Positions 1 through 7,484 of a DNA stretch of 32,071 nucleotides are shown piece after piece. Where the stretch lies: the NCBI GenBank assembly GCA_900539525.1, contig UQCM01000033.1, forward strand, positions 1-32,071, given 5' to 3'. The translations under genes were made by a program, and so were the position numbers. Under the pieces are notes generated by a model that saw only the letters and a program-made list of their open reading frames with translations, was not told where the DNA came from and did not search any database. Each line of letters begins with the position of its first letter. The stretch's first letter is position 1. The stretch comes from an uncultured Blautia sp. (lineage in GTDB: Bacteria > Bacillota > Clostridia > Lachnospirales > Lachnospiraceae).

Positions 1-165
1 TCTTCTCCTTTTCATGTACTCTCTGTGCTGATATCTCTGCGCATTTTCCAGTTTCTTCTGTCTTTCCGTCAGGCAATTTCCGAATATACTCCTCCTGACG
101 GGAACGGACAGTTCCCTGTTTCTCCCCACCTTTCTTTCGATATTTGCTTCCATGACAAGGCACAT
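1..165 (-). CDS. Partial CDS, basic N-terminus of unknown protein
   Basis: An open frame on the minus strand runs from ATG at 165 to the left edge of the window (55 codons, no stop). The start is chosen because a GAGAAGG ribosome site sits about 9 nt upstream and a strong promoter lies at 194-222. The visible peptide begins MCLVMEANIERKVGRN and is rich in Arg and Lys, ending in a run of basic residues (EYMKRRR) at the edge. No domain can be recognised. A basic cytoplasmic N-terminus of a membrane protein is one possibility, but that is a guess. It is transcribed away from the surface-protein gene's 3' end and in the same direction. Confidence 0.55.
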   Translation of the reverse strand, partial: MCLVMEANIERKVGRNRELSVPVRRSIFGNCLTERQKKLENAQRYQHREYMKRRR

Positions 166-193
166 ATTGTGAAACCTTCTCATAATTATAAAA

Positions 194-222
194 ATTATAG
201 CACTCTTTTTTGTTATTTTCAA
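194..222 (-). promoter_or_regulatory. Sigma-A promoter for the left-edge gene
   Basis: Read on the minus strand: -35 TTGAAA (217-222), a 17-nt spacer, and -10 TATAAT (194-199). The predicted start of transcription is near 187, about 22 nt before the ATG at 165. Confidence 0.7.
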
Positions 223-262
223 CAGAATCTACACATTTTTATGATGTCAGGGGCGTGGGGTG

Positions 263-354
263 GTAATTATTCAGAGTCATGAAGATTTATAAATAATTGC
301 CTTGGGGAGCCCTCTTACCAGAGGCAAATTTTGTAAATCTATAGGGCGAGAGCC
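263..354. repeat. Dispersed repeat A1 (half copy)
   Basis: This stretch is the reverse complement of the right half of repeat A2 (26478-26630), with scattered differences. It includes the terminal GTAATTATTCAGAGTC, the paired ATTTATAAAT arms and the TAGGGCGAGAGCC segment. The other half of the element is missing here. It lies between the surface-protein terminator and the left-edge gene's promoter. Confidence 0.75.
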
Positions 355-390
355 ACAGAAAACCCAATGTTTTTTGTGTAACAGCAAAGA

Positions 391-411
391 GGCAGGTGAA
401 AACCACCTGCC
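391..411 (-). terminator. Rho-independent terminator of the surface-protein gene
   Basis: A perfect 8-bp stem (GGCAGGTG/CACCTGCC) with a 5-nt loop lies 16 nt past the stop codon of the 427-3891 gene. On the minus strand it is followed by TCTTTGCTGTT, a modest U-rich tail. Confidence 0.65.
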
Positions 412-426
412 CCGTAAGAAGGAACC

Positions 427-3400
427 TTATTTCATCTTTGCTTTTTTCGTCACGCCCGCCTTTGTGAATTTCTTCATAAGCACTGTGCGCTGCTTTTTGG
501 TCAGCTTCTTCGGCACCTTAACCGTCATCTTCGCTGCAGTCTTCTTGAATGCACCGGATTTGATTGTCTTGATCGTCTTTCCTTTTACAACGATGCTGCT
601 TAACTTCTTACAGTTTTTGAAGCTGTTCTTATCAATCGTTTTTACATTTACTCCCAGTGTCAGTTTCTTCAGACCCGTACATCCGGAGAATGCATCTTTT
701 CCTATTTTTGTTACATTCTTGCCGATTACTACCGTTTTAATCTTCTTGTTATTCTTGAACACGGATGGAGCCACTGATGTAACTCTGAAGCTCTTTCCTC
801 CAAGTGTAACAGTATTGTAGATCTTGATGGATGTAAGTGCCGCATTCTTCAGTGCCGTCACCTCAACTGTCAGGTCTGCCACACTTAATACCTTGTAGCT
901 GTAGTTTCCGCTGTCATATACCTTACCAGGTTCCACAGGAACAACAGGAGCTGCCGCTCTTATCAGACCTGTCTGTGCTTTTGTCAATGCTGCTGCCAGT
1001 GCATTCAGTGCTGCAGCATCTGCATTTGCTGCCGGATTCTGTGCCGCCTTGTATGCATCTGCAAATGCCTTCCAGGTAGTATCCGTGTAATCCTTCTGTC
1101 CTGCATCATAAACAGGCTTTGCTGCTGCCAGCGCGTTTCTTACTGCCGCCTTTGCCGCTGTCACCTCTGCCGGCTCTCTATCGTCATCTTTCTCAACCGC
1201 TTTCAGACCCGAAACCGCCTGCTCCAGCCCCTGTCTTGCTGACTCAATCGCAGACTTTGACGGCTCCGTGGCATTTGCTGCTGTTTCAGCATCCTTTATT
1301 GCATTTTCCAGTGTCAGATAGCTCTCTGCTGTATAGTTATCTTTCTGATATTTTTCTTTTATTTCTTTGACCAAATCCTTAAGAGCATTCACAGCTTCTG
1401 CATCTGCTCTGTCAGATGATACAGTAAAGGATGCTTCCTTTTCTTTCTTTGCATTACCTGCTGTCACCGCTGCTTTTACTTTTACGGTTCCTGCACCGGT
1501 TACTGTCAGTACATTTCCACGGATGCTCGCAATATCAGCACCTGCAGTAACTGTATAGGTAACAGAAGCCGTTCCGTGTCCGGACACCTTACAGTCTCCG
1601 CTCACTGGTGCGGTTGCATTCAGGTTGTATGTCTTGCTTGCCGCTGTTCCCATATCGATGGAAGCATCTGCAAAAGTGATATCGCCGATCTGGCAGGTAC
1701 ATTCCACTACGGGTGCATTCTTGGTCACTGTGAAAGTTGCCACTTTTTCCTTTGTTGCACTGCCCGCAGCAGCGACAGCTTTTACCTTTACAGTTCCTGC
1801 GCCGGTTACTGTCAGCACATTTCCCTGGATGCCTGCAATATTGGATCCTTCTGTGATCGTATAGGTAAAAGCAGCAGTTCCATGTCCCACAACACTGCAG
1901 TTTCCGGTCACCGGCGCGGTTGCGTTCAGATTATAGGTCTTAGTTGCTGCAGTACCCATATCAATCGTTGCATTCGCAAAGCTGATGTCACCGATCTGGC
2001 AGGTACACTCTGCTGCCGGTGTATCCTTTACCAGTGCTGTCTTTGCTGCTTCCAGAGCATCGATTGCATTGTAGATCTCCCACTCTGTTGTCTTTCCGGT
2101 GTTTGCTGCCAGCGCTGTCTGGAAAGCTGTCCAGGAATCTGCTGTATATTCGCTCTCAACAAGATTACCGCATGTCTCCAGAAGGGTATCATATTTCTCT
2201 TTTACAGCCATACCGACTCTTGCATTTTCTGCAACTGCCTCTTCTGCTGTCTTACACTCGCTATTGCTTACTTCCGCATATTTTACAACTCCGTCAAGAG
2301 GGGTCAGCGAATGCTGATATGACAGCCCCGAAGGCACCGTACCGATCTGTACACCGGTGATCTTCCAGTCTCCTGTACGGCCATTCAAAAAGCCATTAAT
2401 CGAATCGGCAAATTTGGTGCCGCTGATTGTATATCCCTGCACCTGACCCGAATAGATGGTATGCTGTCCATCCATAACACCGAAAATCTGCTGCGCCTTT
2501 CCCTCATCGTCCGTGCTGATCGTAAGACTTAACTTATGCCATTTTGTATCTGTAATGTAGCTTGATCCATACGAAAACTGAAATCCTGACTCATTACCTG
2601 TCATATCATACGCAACCGTGCCCTGCGTTCCATATGTACCTGCTGTATCACGTTTAGGATTATGCCATGCCGTAAAATATCTGTTCTCTGATCCTGTTAA
2701 TGTTAATAATGGTGCGTAGATCCCTTTCTGCGGATTCGCTTTATTATACTTAAAAACAACGTTTACGACGAAATTCTTTGTCGTATTGATCAGATTGAGA
2801 TCCTCTTCCGTCGGTGTGATCACGCCGTTTTCCGGATTCTCGAATCTTGCAGCAACTCTTGATAAGATAGCGGAAGCTTCTATAACGTTCGTCTTTGCTG
2901 TAGTCAGCATCTCAGCAGTCACATCCGGATCTCCATCCTGTGCTCTGCCCAGCAGTCTCGCAGCCGCTGTGAACTTATCCCAGTAAGCCTTCCAGCTTTC
3001 CTTTGAGTAATTATCAGCAATATATTTTTTATCTGTTTCGCGTTCAAGCGTTGTCTGCAGCTCATTCATTGCCGTTACAACCTCTTCCGGCTGCTGTGTC
3101 TCTTCTCCGGATGAAGGCTGAAGTTTAAATACAGGAGTAAGCGCATCAAGAGACGTCTTCAGGCTCTCTGCTGTTATGGTTTCAGATGCCGCCGGAACTT
3201 CCTCACCAGAATAAATCCTTACATTTGCCAACTGTCCGGGAAATGTATTTGCGCCATCTGTCGAGCTGTAACCAACCGTAAATTTATTAGAAGTATTCTC
3301 TACCAGTGAAACTCCCTGATTTCTCTTATCTGTGGATGTCATATTATCATCAAGCGCAAGCCTGAGTTTTGTTCCATCATAATAAGCAATGACCTCATGC

Positions 3401-3891
3401 CATTTTCCCCAGAAATCACTTGTAAGTGAGATTGCTGTTTCTACCCAGTTTGTATTATTTGTTTCTGTATTATGAGCTTGTGCGTAAAATATGAGACGCT
3501 CATTCTCTCCGCCGTCGATCTGAACACCATACTGATTATTCATCTTCCCGATCACGGAGTTCATGGCATTATTATCATCCGCTTTTACCTGAAAACGTAT
3601 CGCAAATCTCGTCGTGTCTTTGAAATTCAGCTTGCTCACATGATCGCCGGTCGCTTCAAACTGTCCGGAAAAAGCAGTACCTACTGTTTCGTCCTTAACT
3701 ACATTAAGCGATGAACCATCCTTTAATCTCATCGTAACCGGATTTTCTGCCACATCTGCCAGCGATGGTGACGCCACCCTAGCTTCTCTATCCGCAGCCA
3801 TTACTGTAATCAGATCAAATCCCATAACCGGTACACTTGTTACAGCCATCAGGCCTGCCAGTACAGACGCTAAAAATCTTCTACCTTTCAT
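427..3891 (-). CDS. Secreted multidomain surface protein (LamG-like, FIVAR, Ig-like, BspA-type LRR)
   Basis: This is a 1154-residue exported protein with no catalytic domain that I can recognise. Domains in order: signal peptide 1-33 (likely cut after VMA); LamG/concanavalin-like sandwich about 45-232; FIVAR-type helical unit about 240-350; second LamG-like domain about 362-545; FIVAR about 550-622; two Ig-like units at 627-727 and 728-828, each opening CTCQIGDI and carrying a GHGTA motif; FIVAR units about 829-897 and 905-977; and a BspA-type LRR_5 region 985-1154 with a Lys-rich tail. There is no LPXTG motif. The start at 3891 follows AAAGGAG by about 9 nt; the frame stays open upstream to a TTG, but that extension precedes the signal peptide and lacks a ribosome site. 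FIVAR-plus-LRR architecture matches the sialidase at 15575-20266, so a carbohydrate-binding partner role is inferred, not shown. Confidence 0.85.
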   Translation of the reverse strand: MKGRRFLASVLAGLMAVTSVPVMGFDLITVMAADREARVASPSLADVAENPVTMRLKDGSSLNVVKDETVGTAFSGQFEATGDHVSKLNFKDTTRFAIRFQVKADDNNAMNSVIGKMNNQYGVQIDGGENERLIFYAQAHNTETNNTNWVETAISLTSDFWGKWHEVIAYYDGTKLRLALDDNMTSTDKRNQGVSLVENTSNKFTVGYSSTDGANTFPGQLANVRIYSGEEVPAASETITAESLKTSLDALTPVFKLQPSSGEETQQPEEVVTAMNELQTTLERETDKKYIADNYSKESWKAYWDKFTAAARLLGRAQDGDPDVTAEMLTTAKTNVIEASAILSRVAARFENPENGVITPTEEDLNLINTTKNFVVNVVFKYNKANPQKGIYAPLLTLTGSENRYFTAWHNPKRDTAGTYGTQGTVAYDMTGNESGFQFSYGSSYITDTKWHKLSLTISTDDEGKAQQIFGVMDGQHTIYSGQVQGYTISGTKFADSINGFLNGRTGDWKITGVQIGTVPSGLSYQHSLTPLDGVVKYAEVSNSECKTAEEAVAENARVGMAVKEKYDTLLETCGNLVESEYTADSWTAFQTALAANTGKTTEWEIYNAIDALEAAKTALVKDTPAAECTCQIGDISFANATIDMGTAATKTYNLNATAPVTGNCSVVGHGTAAFTYTITEGSNIAGIQGNVLTVTGAGTVKVKAVAAAGSATKEKVATFTVTKNAPVVECTCQIGDITFADASIDMGTAASKTYNLNATAPVSGDCKVSGHGTASVTYTVTAGADIASIRGNVLTVTGAGTVKVKAAVTAGNAKKEKEASFTVSSDRADAEAVNALKDLVKEIKEKYQKDNYTAESYLTLENAIKDAETAANATEPSKSAIESARQGLEQAVSGLKAVEKDDDREPAEVTAAKAAVRNALAAAKPVYDAGQKDYTDTTWKAFADAYKAAQNPAANADAAALNALAAALTKAQTGLIRAAAPVVPVEPGKVYDSGNYSYKVLSVADLTVEVTALKNAALTSIKIYNTVTLGGKSFRVTSVAPSVFKNNKKIKTVVIGKNVTKIGKDAFSGCTGLKKLTLGVNVKTIDKNSFKNCKKLSSIVVKGKTIKTIKSGAFKKTAAKMTVKVPKKLTKKQRTVLMKKFTKAGVTKKAKMK
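1408..2013 (-). repeat. Tandem in-gene repeat coding two Ig-like units
   Basis: Two units of 101 codons encode residues 627-727 and 728-828 of the surface protein and are highly similar (shared CTCQIGDI, DMGTAA, KTYNLNATAP and NVLTVTGAGTVKVKA). Each unit keeps three Cys. This looks like a recent tandem duplication. Confidence 0.85.
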
Positions 3892-4100
3892 TTTTTCTTT
3901 TTCTCCTTTATCTTTTTCCTTATTATCTTTCCGCAGGTTCCCCCGCATACCTTCCAAGAGTAACCTATACCTGCCTGTCAAATATTTTGTCAGTTTACCT
4001 TTTGGCTCTGACAAGCTTCCCGAGTCCTCACCCCTCCTTTCCCTCTAAATGTATTTACATAAAGGGTTTTCACTTGAAAATCCCTACTACTGCGGTCTAT

Positions 4101-4132
4101 ATTATAATGCTTTTTTCTACTTTTTTCTACAA
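4101..4132 (-). promoter_or_regulatory. Possible promoter of the surface-protein gene
   Basis: A perfect TATAAT lies on the minus strand at 4101-4106. The best -35 is poor: TAGAAA at 17 nt or TTGTAG at 20 nt. It would give a leader of about 200 nt. The rest of the gap 3892-4267 shows only a hairpin at 4168-4198. Confidence 0.35.
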
Positions 4133-4167
4133 GAAAGCAGTTAATATTCCGTTAAGATTTCCTTATG

Positions 4168-4198
4168 CGGATGTGTACAGTTATGTTTCACACATCCG
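4168..4198 (-). terminator. Hairpin downstream of the AEC transporter gene, possible terminator
   Basis: A 9-bp perfect stem (CGGATGTGT/ACACATCCG) with a 13-nt loop lies 70 nt past the stop codon at 4268. It has no U-tract on either strand, so termination is uncertain. Confidence 0.35.
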
Positions 4199-4267
4199 TC
4201 CATTTGAAATGCTTCGAAAGAGGAGTAAGGTAGAAGTTACGTAAAACACAAGATCAGCAGCGCGATA

Positions 4268-5188
4268 TTATTTTATGGATGTCATCAGCGACACCAGCGG
4301 CATGGTTCCTACGGAAAGCAGAGTCGTAAGTGCCACACCCCGGGCATCCAGCTCATAGTCTCCTCCGTACTGCTGGGCCAGCATGGCAGTCATACTTCCC
4401 ACAGGAGTGGACAGCATGACCAGACATACTCCAAGAAGCATCCTGTCCGACACAAAAAGCGAGAGCAGAAGCATTCCGGCTGCCGGAACTGCCAGAAGCT
4501 TGATTGCCGAAAACAACAGAAGCTTCCAATCTGTAAAAAGCCCGCATACCCTGATTTCCGTCATGGATGCACCGATTACGATCATACTGAGCGGCGCCGC
4601 CAGATTACTCAGGGAAGATACCGTGCCTGCCGCAAACTGTGGAACCTGTATCTGAAAAACTGCAATCATCAGAGACAGTAGACTGCTGACAACTCCCGCA
4701 TTCAGAATCTTCCTCCATAAGACCCCCTCCTCATTTCTGTCTTTTCCTTTCATATCCCGGATCCCATATGTATAGAGCAGGATATTATAGGGAATCAGAA
4801 ACAGTGAGGCGTAAATCAGTGCATCACTTCCATACACCGCCCGGATGACCGGAAAACCCATAAAACCAATATTAGAAAAGACCATCATGATCCGAAAGAC
4901 ACCTCTGCTCTTTTCCGGAACATGCAGAATTCCTGCAACAATATATCCTGCCACGATCAGTCCGCCGAACATCACCACAGCAATCCCCATACAAAGACAC
5001 AGCACCTGAAGCTGCACAGGTTCACTTCGTTCGATGCTTCCCGACAGAATCAATGCCGGATTCGCAATATGTACAACAATCCATGAAAGCTTCTTACAGG
5101 TATCCGTATCAATAATCCCTTTTCTTTTAAGCATATAACCGATCATCATTAAAAAAAACAAAATCATCATTTGTTGTAAAAGCAACAT
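4268..5188 (-). CDS. AEC (auxin efflux carrier) family transporter
   Basis: This is a 306-residue integral membrane protein of normal length for the AEC/BART family, with about ten hydrophobic segments from start to end. Family features visible are an N-terminal MLLLQQMMILFFLMMIGYM segment followed by KRKGIIDTDTCKKLS, a mid-protein FSNIGFMGFP motif in the membrane, and NLAAPLSMIVIGAS plus a C-terminal LSTPVGSMTAMLAQQYGGD, typical of bacterial AEC carriers. Substrates in this family are organic acids, amino acids or similar anions; nothing here identifies one. The start at 5188 is preceded by AGGAGGAG with good spacing. The gene seems to be a single unit with a 270-nt leader containing two B repeats and a promoter at 5468-5496. 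Confidence 0.9.
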   Translation of the reverse strand: MLLLQQMMILFFLMMIGYMLKRKGIIDTDTCKKLSWIVVHIANPALILSGSIERSEPVQLQVLCLCMGIAVVMFGGLIVAGYIVAGILHVPEKSRGVFRIMMVFSNIGFMGFPVIRAVYGSDALIYASLFLIPYNILLYTYGIRDMKGKDRNEEGVLWRKILNAGVVSSLLSLMIAVFQIQVPQFAAGTVSSLSNLAAPLSMIVIGASMTEIRVCGLFTDWKLLLFSAIKLLAVPAAGMLLLSLFVSDRMLLGVCLVMLSTPVGSMTAMLAQQYGGDYELDARGVALTTLLSVGTMPLVSLMTSIK

Positions 5189-5213
5189 AAATCTCCTCCT
5201 GAATCATATTCTA

Positions 5214-5397
5214 TGAGCCAAGGGACAAATGGACATAAAATACATGCTTGCATGTATTTTTATGTCTATGGGTCCCGCAAAACATGAGCAAGTAGCCATT
5301 TTTCGAAGAAAAATGAGCGGATTGCGAATGTTTTCGTCGATTTTGAGAGTGCGAAGCACGGAAAAATCGACGTCAGGCTCATTTGTCGGGTAACTCA
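5214..5397. repeat. Dispersed structured repeat B1 (full length)
   Basis: A 184-bp element runs from TGAGCC to AACTCA. Its stems are: closing TGAGCC/GGCTCA; GGGAC/GTCCC; a long hairpin with GACATAAAA and TTTTATGTC arms; CATTTTTC-GAA-GAAAAATG; and CGTCGATTTT/AAAATCGACG topped by TGC-GAA-GCA. TTCTA precedes it (5209-5213) and recurs after it (5400-5404). It lies in the leader of the AEC gene. Confidence 0.85.
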
Positions 5398-5404
5398 TCT
5401 TCTA

Positions 5405-5463
5405 TGAGCCAAGGGACAAATGGACGGAAAAATCGACGTCAGGCTCATTTGTCGGGCAACTCA
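5405..5463. repeat. Dispersed repeat B2 (internally deleted copy)
   Basis: A 59-bp copy has the same ends as B1 (TGAGCCAAGGGACAAATGGA at the left, ATTTGTCGGGCAACTCA at the right) but lacks the central hairpins. It is followed by TTCTA at 5464-5468, so TTCTA occurs on all three sides of the B1-B2 pair. Confidence 0.85.
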
Positions 5464-5467
5464 TTCT

Positions 5468-5496
5468 ATTATAGGGTACAATAAAAGAAGCTGCAA
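5468..5496 (-). promoter_or_regulatory. Promoter of the AEC transporter gene
   Basis: On the minus strand: -35 TTGCAG (5491-5496), 17-nt spacer, -10 TATAAT (5468-5473). It directly abuts the terminator of the upstream cobO-like gene. The transcript would carry both B repeats before the ribosome site. Confidence 0.55.
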
Positions 5497-5533
5497 AATG
5501 CATCTGCTGCCTTTTCCCGGCAGATGTGCATTT
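5496..5533 (-). terminator. Terminator of the cobO-like gene
   Basis: The stem pairs AAATGCATCTGC with GCAGATGTGCATTT (a 2-nt bulge), 15 nt past the stop codon. On the minus strand it is followed by the T-rich TTTTGCAGCTTCTTTTATT. Confidence 0.65.
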
Positions 5534-5547
5534 CACAGCAGTTCCCA

Positions 5548-6045
5548 TTAGCCTTCCTCTTTCTTTCTGCTCACCATTTCCGTCACTGCATCCGCCAGAT
5601 CCCACAGCTCTCTGCTCTGAGAAATACCTGTAAGAATCAGGTCCGTCTCATCATTCTTCGCCTGGATCAGTGCCCGGATTTCGTCAGCCGATACAATTCC
5701 ATACTCAATCAGTCCCAGAACTTCATCCAGGATAAGAACATCGCATTCCTCCGTCACAAGAACCTTTCTGGCAAAATTCACTCCATTGATCAGATTCTGA
5801 CGCTCCTCAATCTGCTCTTCCTCTGAGAGTTCTTCGAACGACTTCTCTGACTTTTCAAAACGGAACACTTTAATCTCCGGTTCCAGCCGTTTAATAAAAC
5901 CAATCTCGTCCCTCTGCTTCTCCTTGAGAAACTGAATAATGATCACGGACTTTCCTTCGCTGGCGGAACGGATTCCCTGTCCGACTGCAACCGTAGTTTT
6001 TCCATAACCTTCTCCGCAAATGATATGTACGAAACCTTTCTCCAT
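5548..6045 (-). CDS. CobO/BtuR-type ATP:corrinoid adenosyltransferase, variant P-loop
   Basis: This 165-residue protein matches the CobA/CobO/BtuR family, which adds the 5'-deoxyadenosyl group of ATP to cob(I)alamin or its precursor. Visible motifs are a P-loop GEGYGKTT at about 11-18, a Walker-B-like DVLILDEVLGLIEYGIV, and a C-terminal DLILTGISQSRELWDLADAV that corresponds to the family's LTGR...ADLVTEM block. The usual P-loop is GxGKGKTT, so the first Lys is replaced by Tyr here. I prefer the start at 6045 (MEKGFVH), about 4 nt after GAGGTG; an in-frame ATG at 6057 is the alternative. No other cobalamin gene is in the window. Its promoter is at 6170-6198, and repeat C1 lies in the leader. 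Confidence 0.75.
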   Translation of the reverse strand: MEKGFVHIICGEGYGKTTVAVGQGIRSASEGKSVIIIQFLKEKQRDEIGFIKRLEPEIKVFRFEKSEKSFEELSEEEQIEERQNLINGVNFARKVLVTEECDVLILDEVLGLIEYGIVSADEIRALIQAKNDETDLILTGISQSRELWDLADAVTEMVSRKKEEG

Positions 6046-6093
6046 CCTGCACCTCATTCTTTATATCACCCCTGATACAGGGTGAGCTCAGCC

Positions 6094-6152
6094 GTTACGG
6101 TTCACTCTGCGGTCTCTGACATTTTCAGATTTGCCGAAGAGTGAACGTTAAC
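6094..6152. repeat. Dispersed repeat C1 (short copy)
   Basis: A 59-bp palindromic element has ends GTTACGGTTCACTCT and AGAGTGAACGTTAAC (imperfect inverted repeats). It lies between the cobO-like gene's promoter and its start codon. Confidence 0.7.
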
Positions 6153-6169
6153 TCAAACAATCAGGCTAA

Positions 6170-6198
6170 ATCATACTACAAATCATGAAAGAATGCAA
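6170..6198 (-). promoter_or_regulatory. Promoter of the cobO-like gene
   Basis: On the minus strand: -35 TTGCAT (6193-6198), 17-nt spacer, -10 TATGAT (6170-6175). This gives a leader of about 118 nt that includes repeat C1. Confidence 0.6.
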
Positions 6199-6228
6199 TC
6201 CTTTGTTCGATTATCCGCTAAATACATT

Positions 6229-6383
6229 GTTACTGTTCACTCCGTGACCAGTAACACGCTTCGCGATGCACAGATATGATGCATTCTGCATCATATCGCG
6301 CTACTACTCTCGGATTTTCTGTGACTTTCGCTACGCTACACTCACAGAAAACACCTCGAACTGGCAGACGTGTGAACTGTAAC
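6229..6383. repeat. Dispersed repeat C2 (full length)
   Basis: A 155-bp element has ends GTTACTGTTCAC and GTGAACTGTAAC (one mismatch). Internal hairpins: GTTACTG/CAGTAAC near the left end, GATATGATGCA/TGCATCATATC in the middle, and TTTTCTGTGA/TCACAGAAAA on the right. It ends one base before the SSB-like gene's stop codon. Confidence 0.8.
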
Positions 6384-6384
6384 A

Positions 6385-7008
6385 TTACATGTACTCCAGT
6401 TTGCTCACAGAAACTTCATAGGCTGTGCGCCTCTCTGTAATATCTCCGTCCAGCTTCTTCATGTAATCCCGGCTCTGGATCCTTCCCCAGACCTGTACAT
6501 GTCCTCCTACTTCAAAGGTCGATGAAAATCTTGCATTTCTTCCCCAGCAGATGCACGGAATATAATCTGATTTTCCGTAAGGCCTGTTCACCGCTACCAG
6601 CATATCGGCAATTTCTCTTCCCAGAGGCGTCTTACGATAAACGGGCATTTTACAGATATATCCATCCAGAAAAATCTGGTTTGTCTTCATTTTGTCATTT
6701 TCTTCCTCTACGAAGCTGATCTCCCTTGCAAATACGGATAATACCAGCCTGTTCTTCTTCTCTTCATGCCTGTTATAGGAACGGAACTGTCCTGAGATCT
6801 GTATGTACTCTCCCTGGTAATCCTGTGTAATATCAAGCAGCCTTTCGGATATCATGACCGGGATCCGGTCGCAGGAATTACTCAGACGTTTCACCAGAAT
6901 ATCCAGCATATAGAATCCTTCTCCGAATACCTCGTGACTGAATACAAATTTAGATGCAATCTGTCCCATAATCGATACCTGATTGTTTTCAATAACCTTA
7001 TCTGCCAT
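6385..7008 (-). CDS. SSB-like protein with tandem OB-folds
   Basis: This 207-residue protein has two OB-fold-like halves. Residues 1-105 are a divergent OB unit (NQVSIMGQI, IPVMISERL, VQ-like YIQISGQFRSYNR). Residues 109-207 look like a normal SSB OB-fold (NQIFLDGYICKMPVYRKTP, DYIPCICWGRNAR, GGHVQVWGRIQSRDY). The C-terminus is SKLEYM and lacks the acidic DDDIPF-type tip that binds partner proteins in housekeeping SSB, so this is probably a paralog and not the essential replication SSB. The start at 7008 (MADKVIENN) has AAGGGAG upstream at about 12 nt; an in-frame ATG at 7050 after GGAAGG is less likely. It is divergent from typA. No confident promoter was found. Confidence 0.7.
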   Translation of the reverse strand: MADKVIENNQVSIMGQIASKFVFSHEVFGEGFYMLDILVKRLSNSCDRIPVMISERLLDITQDYQGEYIQISGQFRSYNRHEEKKNRLVLSVFAREISFVEEENDKMKTNQIFLDGYICKMPVYRKTPLGREIADMLVAVNRPYGKSDYIPCICWGRNARFSSTFEVGGHVQVWGRIQSRDYMKKLDGDITERRTAYEVSVSKLEYM

Positions 7009-7127
7009 AATATAAATGTTCTCCCTTCTTCTTCTCTGACGGACTGCCATATCCTTCCGGGCATCCGCTCTGTATTTTGTACAATAATATTTATGTACCA
7101 CTTGTCATCCTTAGAACTTTTCCATGC

Positions 7128-7255
7128 ATTTCCTACTTTTTATATACGTTTTCTTAACAAAAATGATGATGCCAGGGTCAAAAGTATCTGACCCAATGAT
7201 GCCTTCGGACTTTTGACATTTAATAAACCAAAAATGCATATAAAAAGTAGGAAAT
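7128..7255. mobile_element. 128-bp element with 18-bp perfect inverted repeats (MITE-like)
   Basis: The ends ATTTCCTACTTTTTATAT (7128-7145) and ATATAAAAAGTAGGAAAT (7238-7255) are perfect inverted repeats. It has no coding capacity. A family-E repeat (7167-7217) is nested inside. It sits between the divergent SSB-like gene and typA. Confidence 0.7.
7167..7217. repeat. Dispersed repeat E1 (partial)
   Basis: It begins TGATGCCAGGGTCAAAAG, matching the terminal sequence of E2 and E3, and contains TGATGCCTTCGGACTTTTG, which matches the other end of E2. The central hairpins are absent. Confidence 0.65.
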
Positions 7256-7361
7256 AACATAAAAAATGAAGCTGAATGTGTAAAGGCAAATTTTACCATA
7301 TTCCAAAAACAGGAAATTTAATAATTTATTTTATAGTCCTTATCTTTTTTTTATGAAATCC

Positions 7362-7389
7362 TTGTAATCCGCGAAAAATGTGATAAACT
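7362..7389 (+). promoter_or_regulatory. Promoter of typA
   Basis: -35 TTGTAA (7362-7367), 16-nt spacer, -10 TAAACT (7384-7389). The predicted leader is about 90 nt. Confidence 0.5.
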
Positions 7390-7484
7390 GTTAAAGTCGT
7401 GCAGACGGCAGGCTGCCCATGTCAGGCTCTTTGAAATCGCCGCCTGTGAATTGGAAGAACACAAGAAAGAGAGAAATTTGATCT

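Noticed and set aside
427..1000. LPXTG sortase signal at the C-terminus of the surface protein or sialidase
   Set aside because: Neither protein has an LPXTG-like motif or C-terminal hydrophobic segment; both end in a Lys-rich LRR tail.
1576..2322. 248-codon plus-strand open frame
   Set aside because: It lies antisense to the Ig-like repeats of the surface protein, is Cys-rich from the repeat composition, and has no ribosome site or family resemblance.
3892..4014. 41-codon N-terminal extension of the surface protein
   Set aside because: It would begin at TTG and put a long charged region before a normal signal peptide; the ATG at 3891 has a good AAAGGAG site.
5204..5398. Small frame starting MSYPTNEPD, also seen near 15169 and 5605
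   Set aside because: The shared peptide is a translation of the family B terminal repeat. No ribosome site, and the frame is not kept among copies, so it is not a protein.
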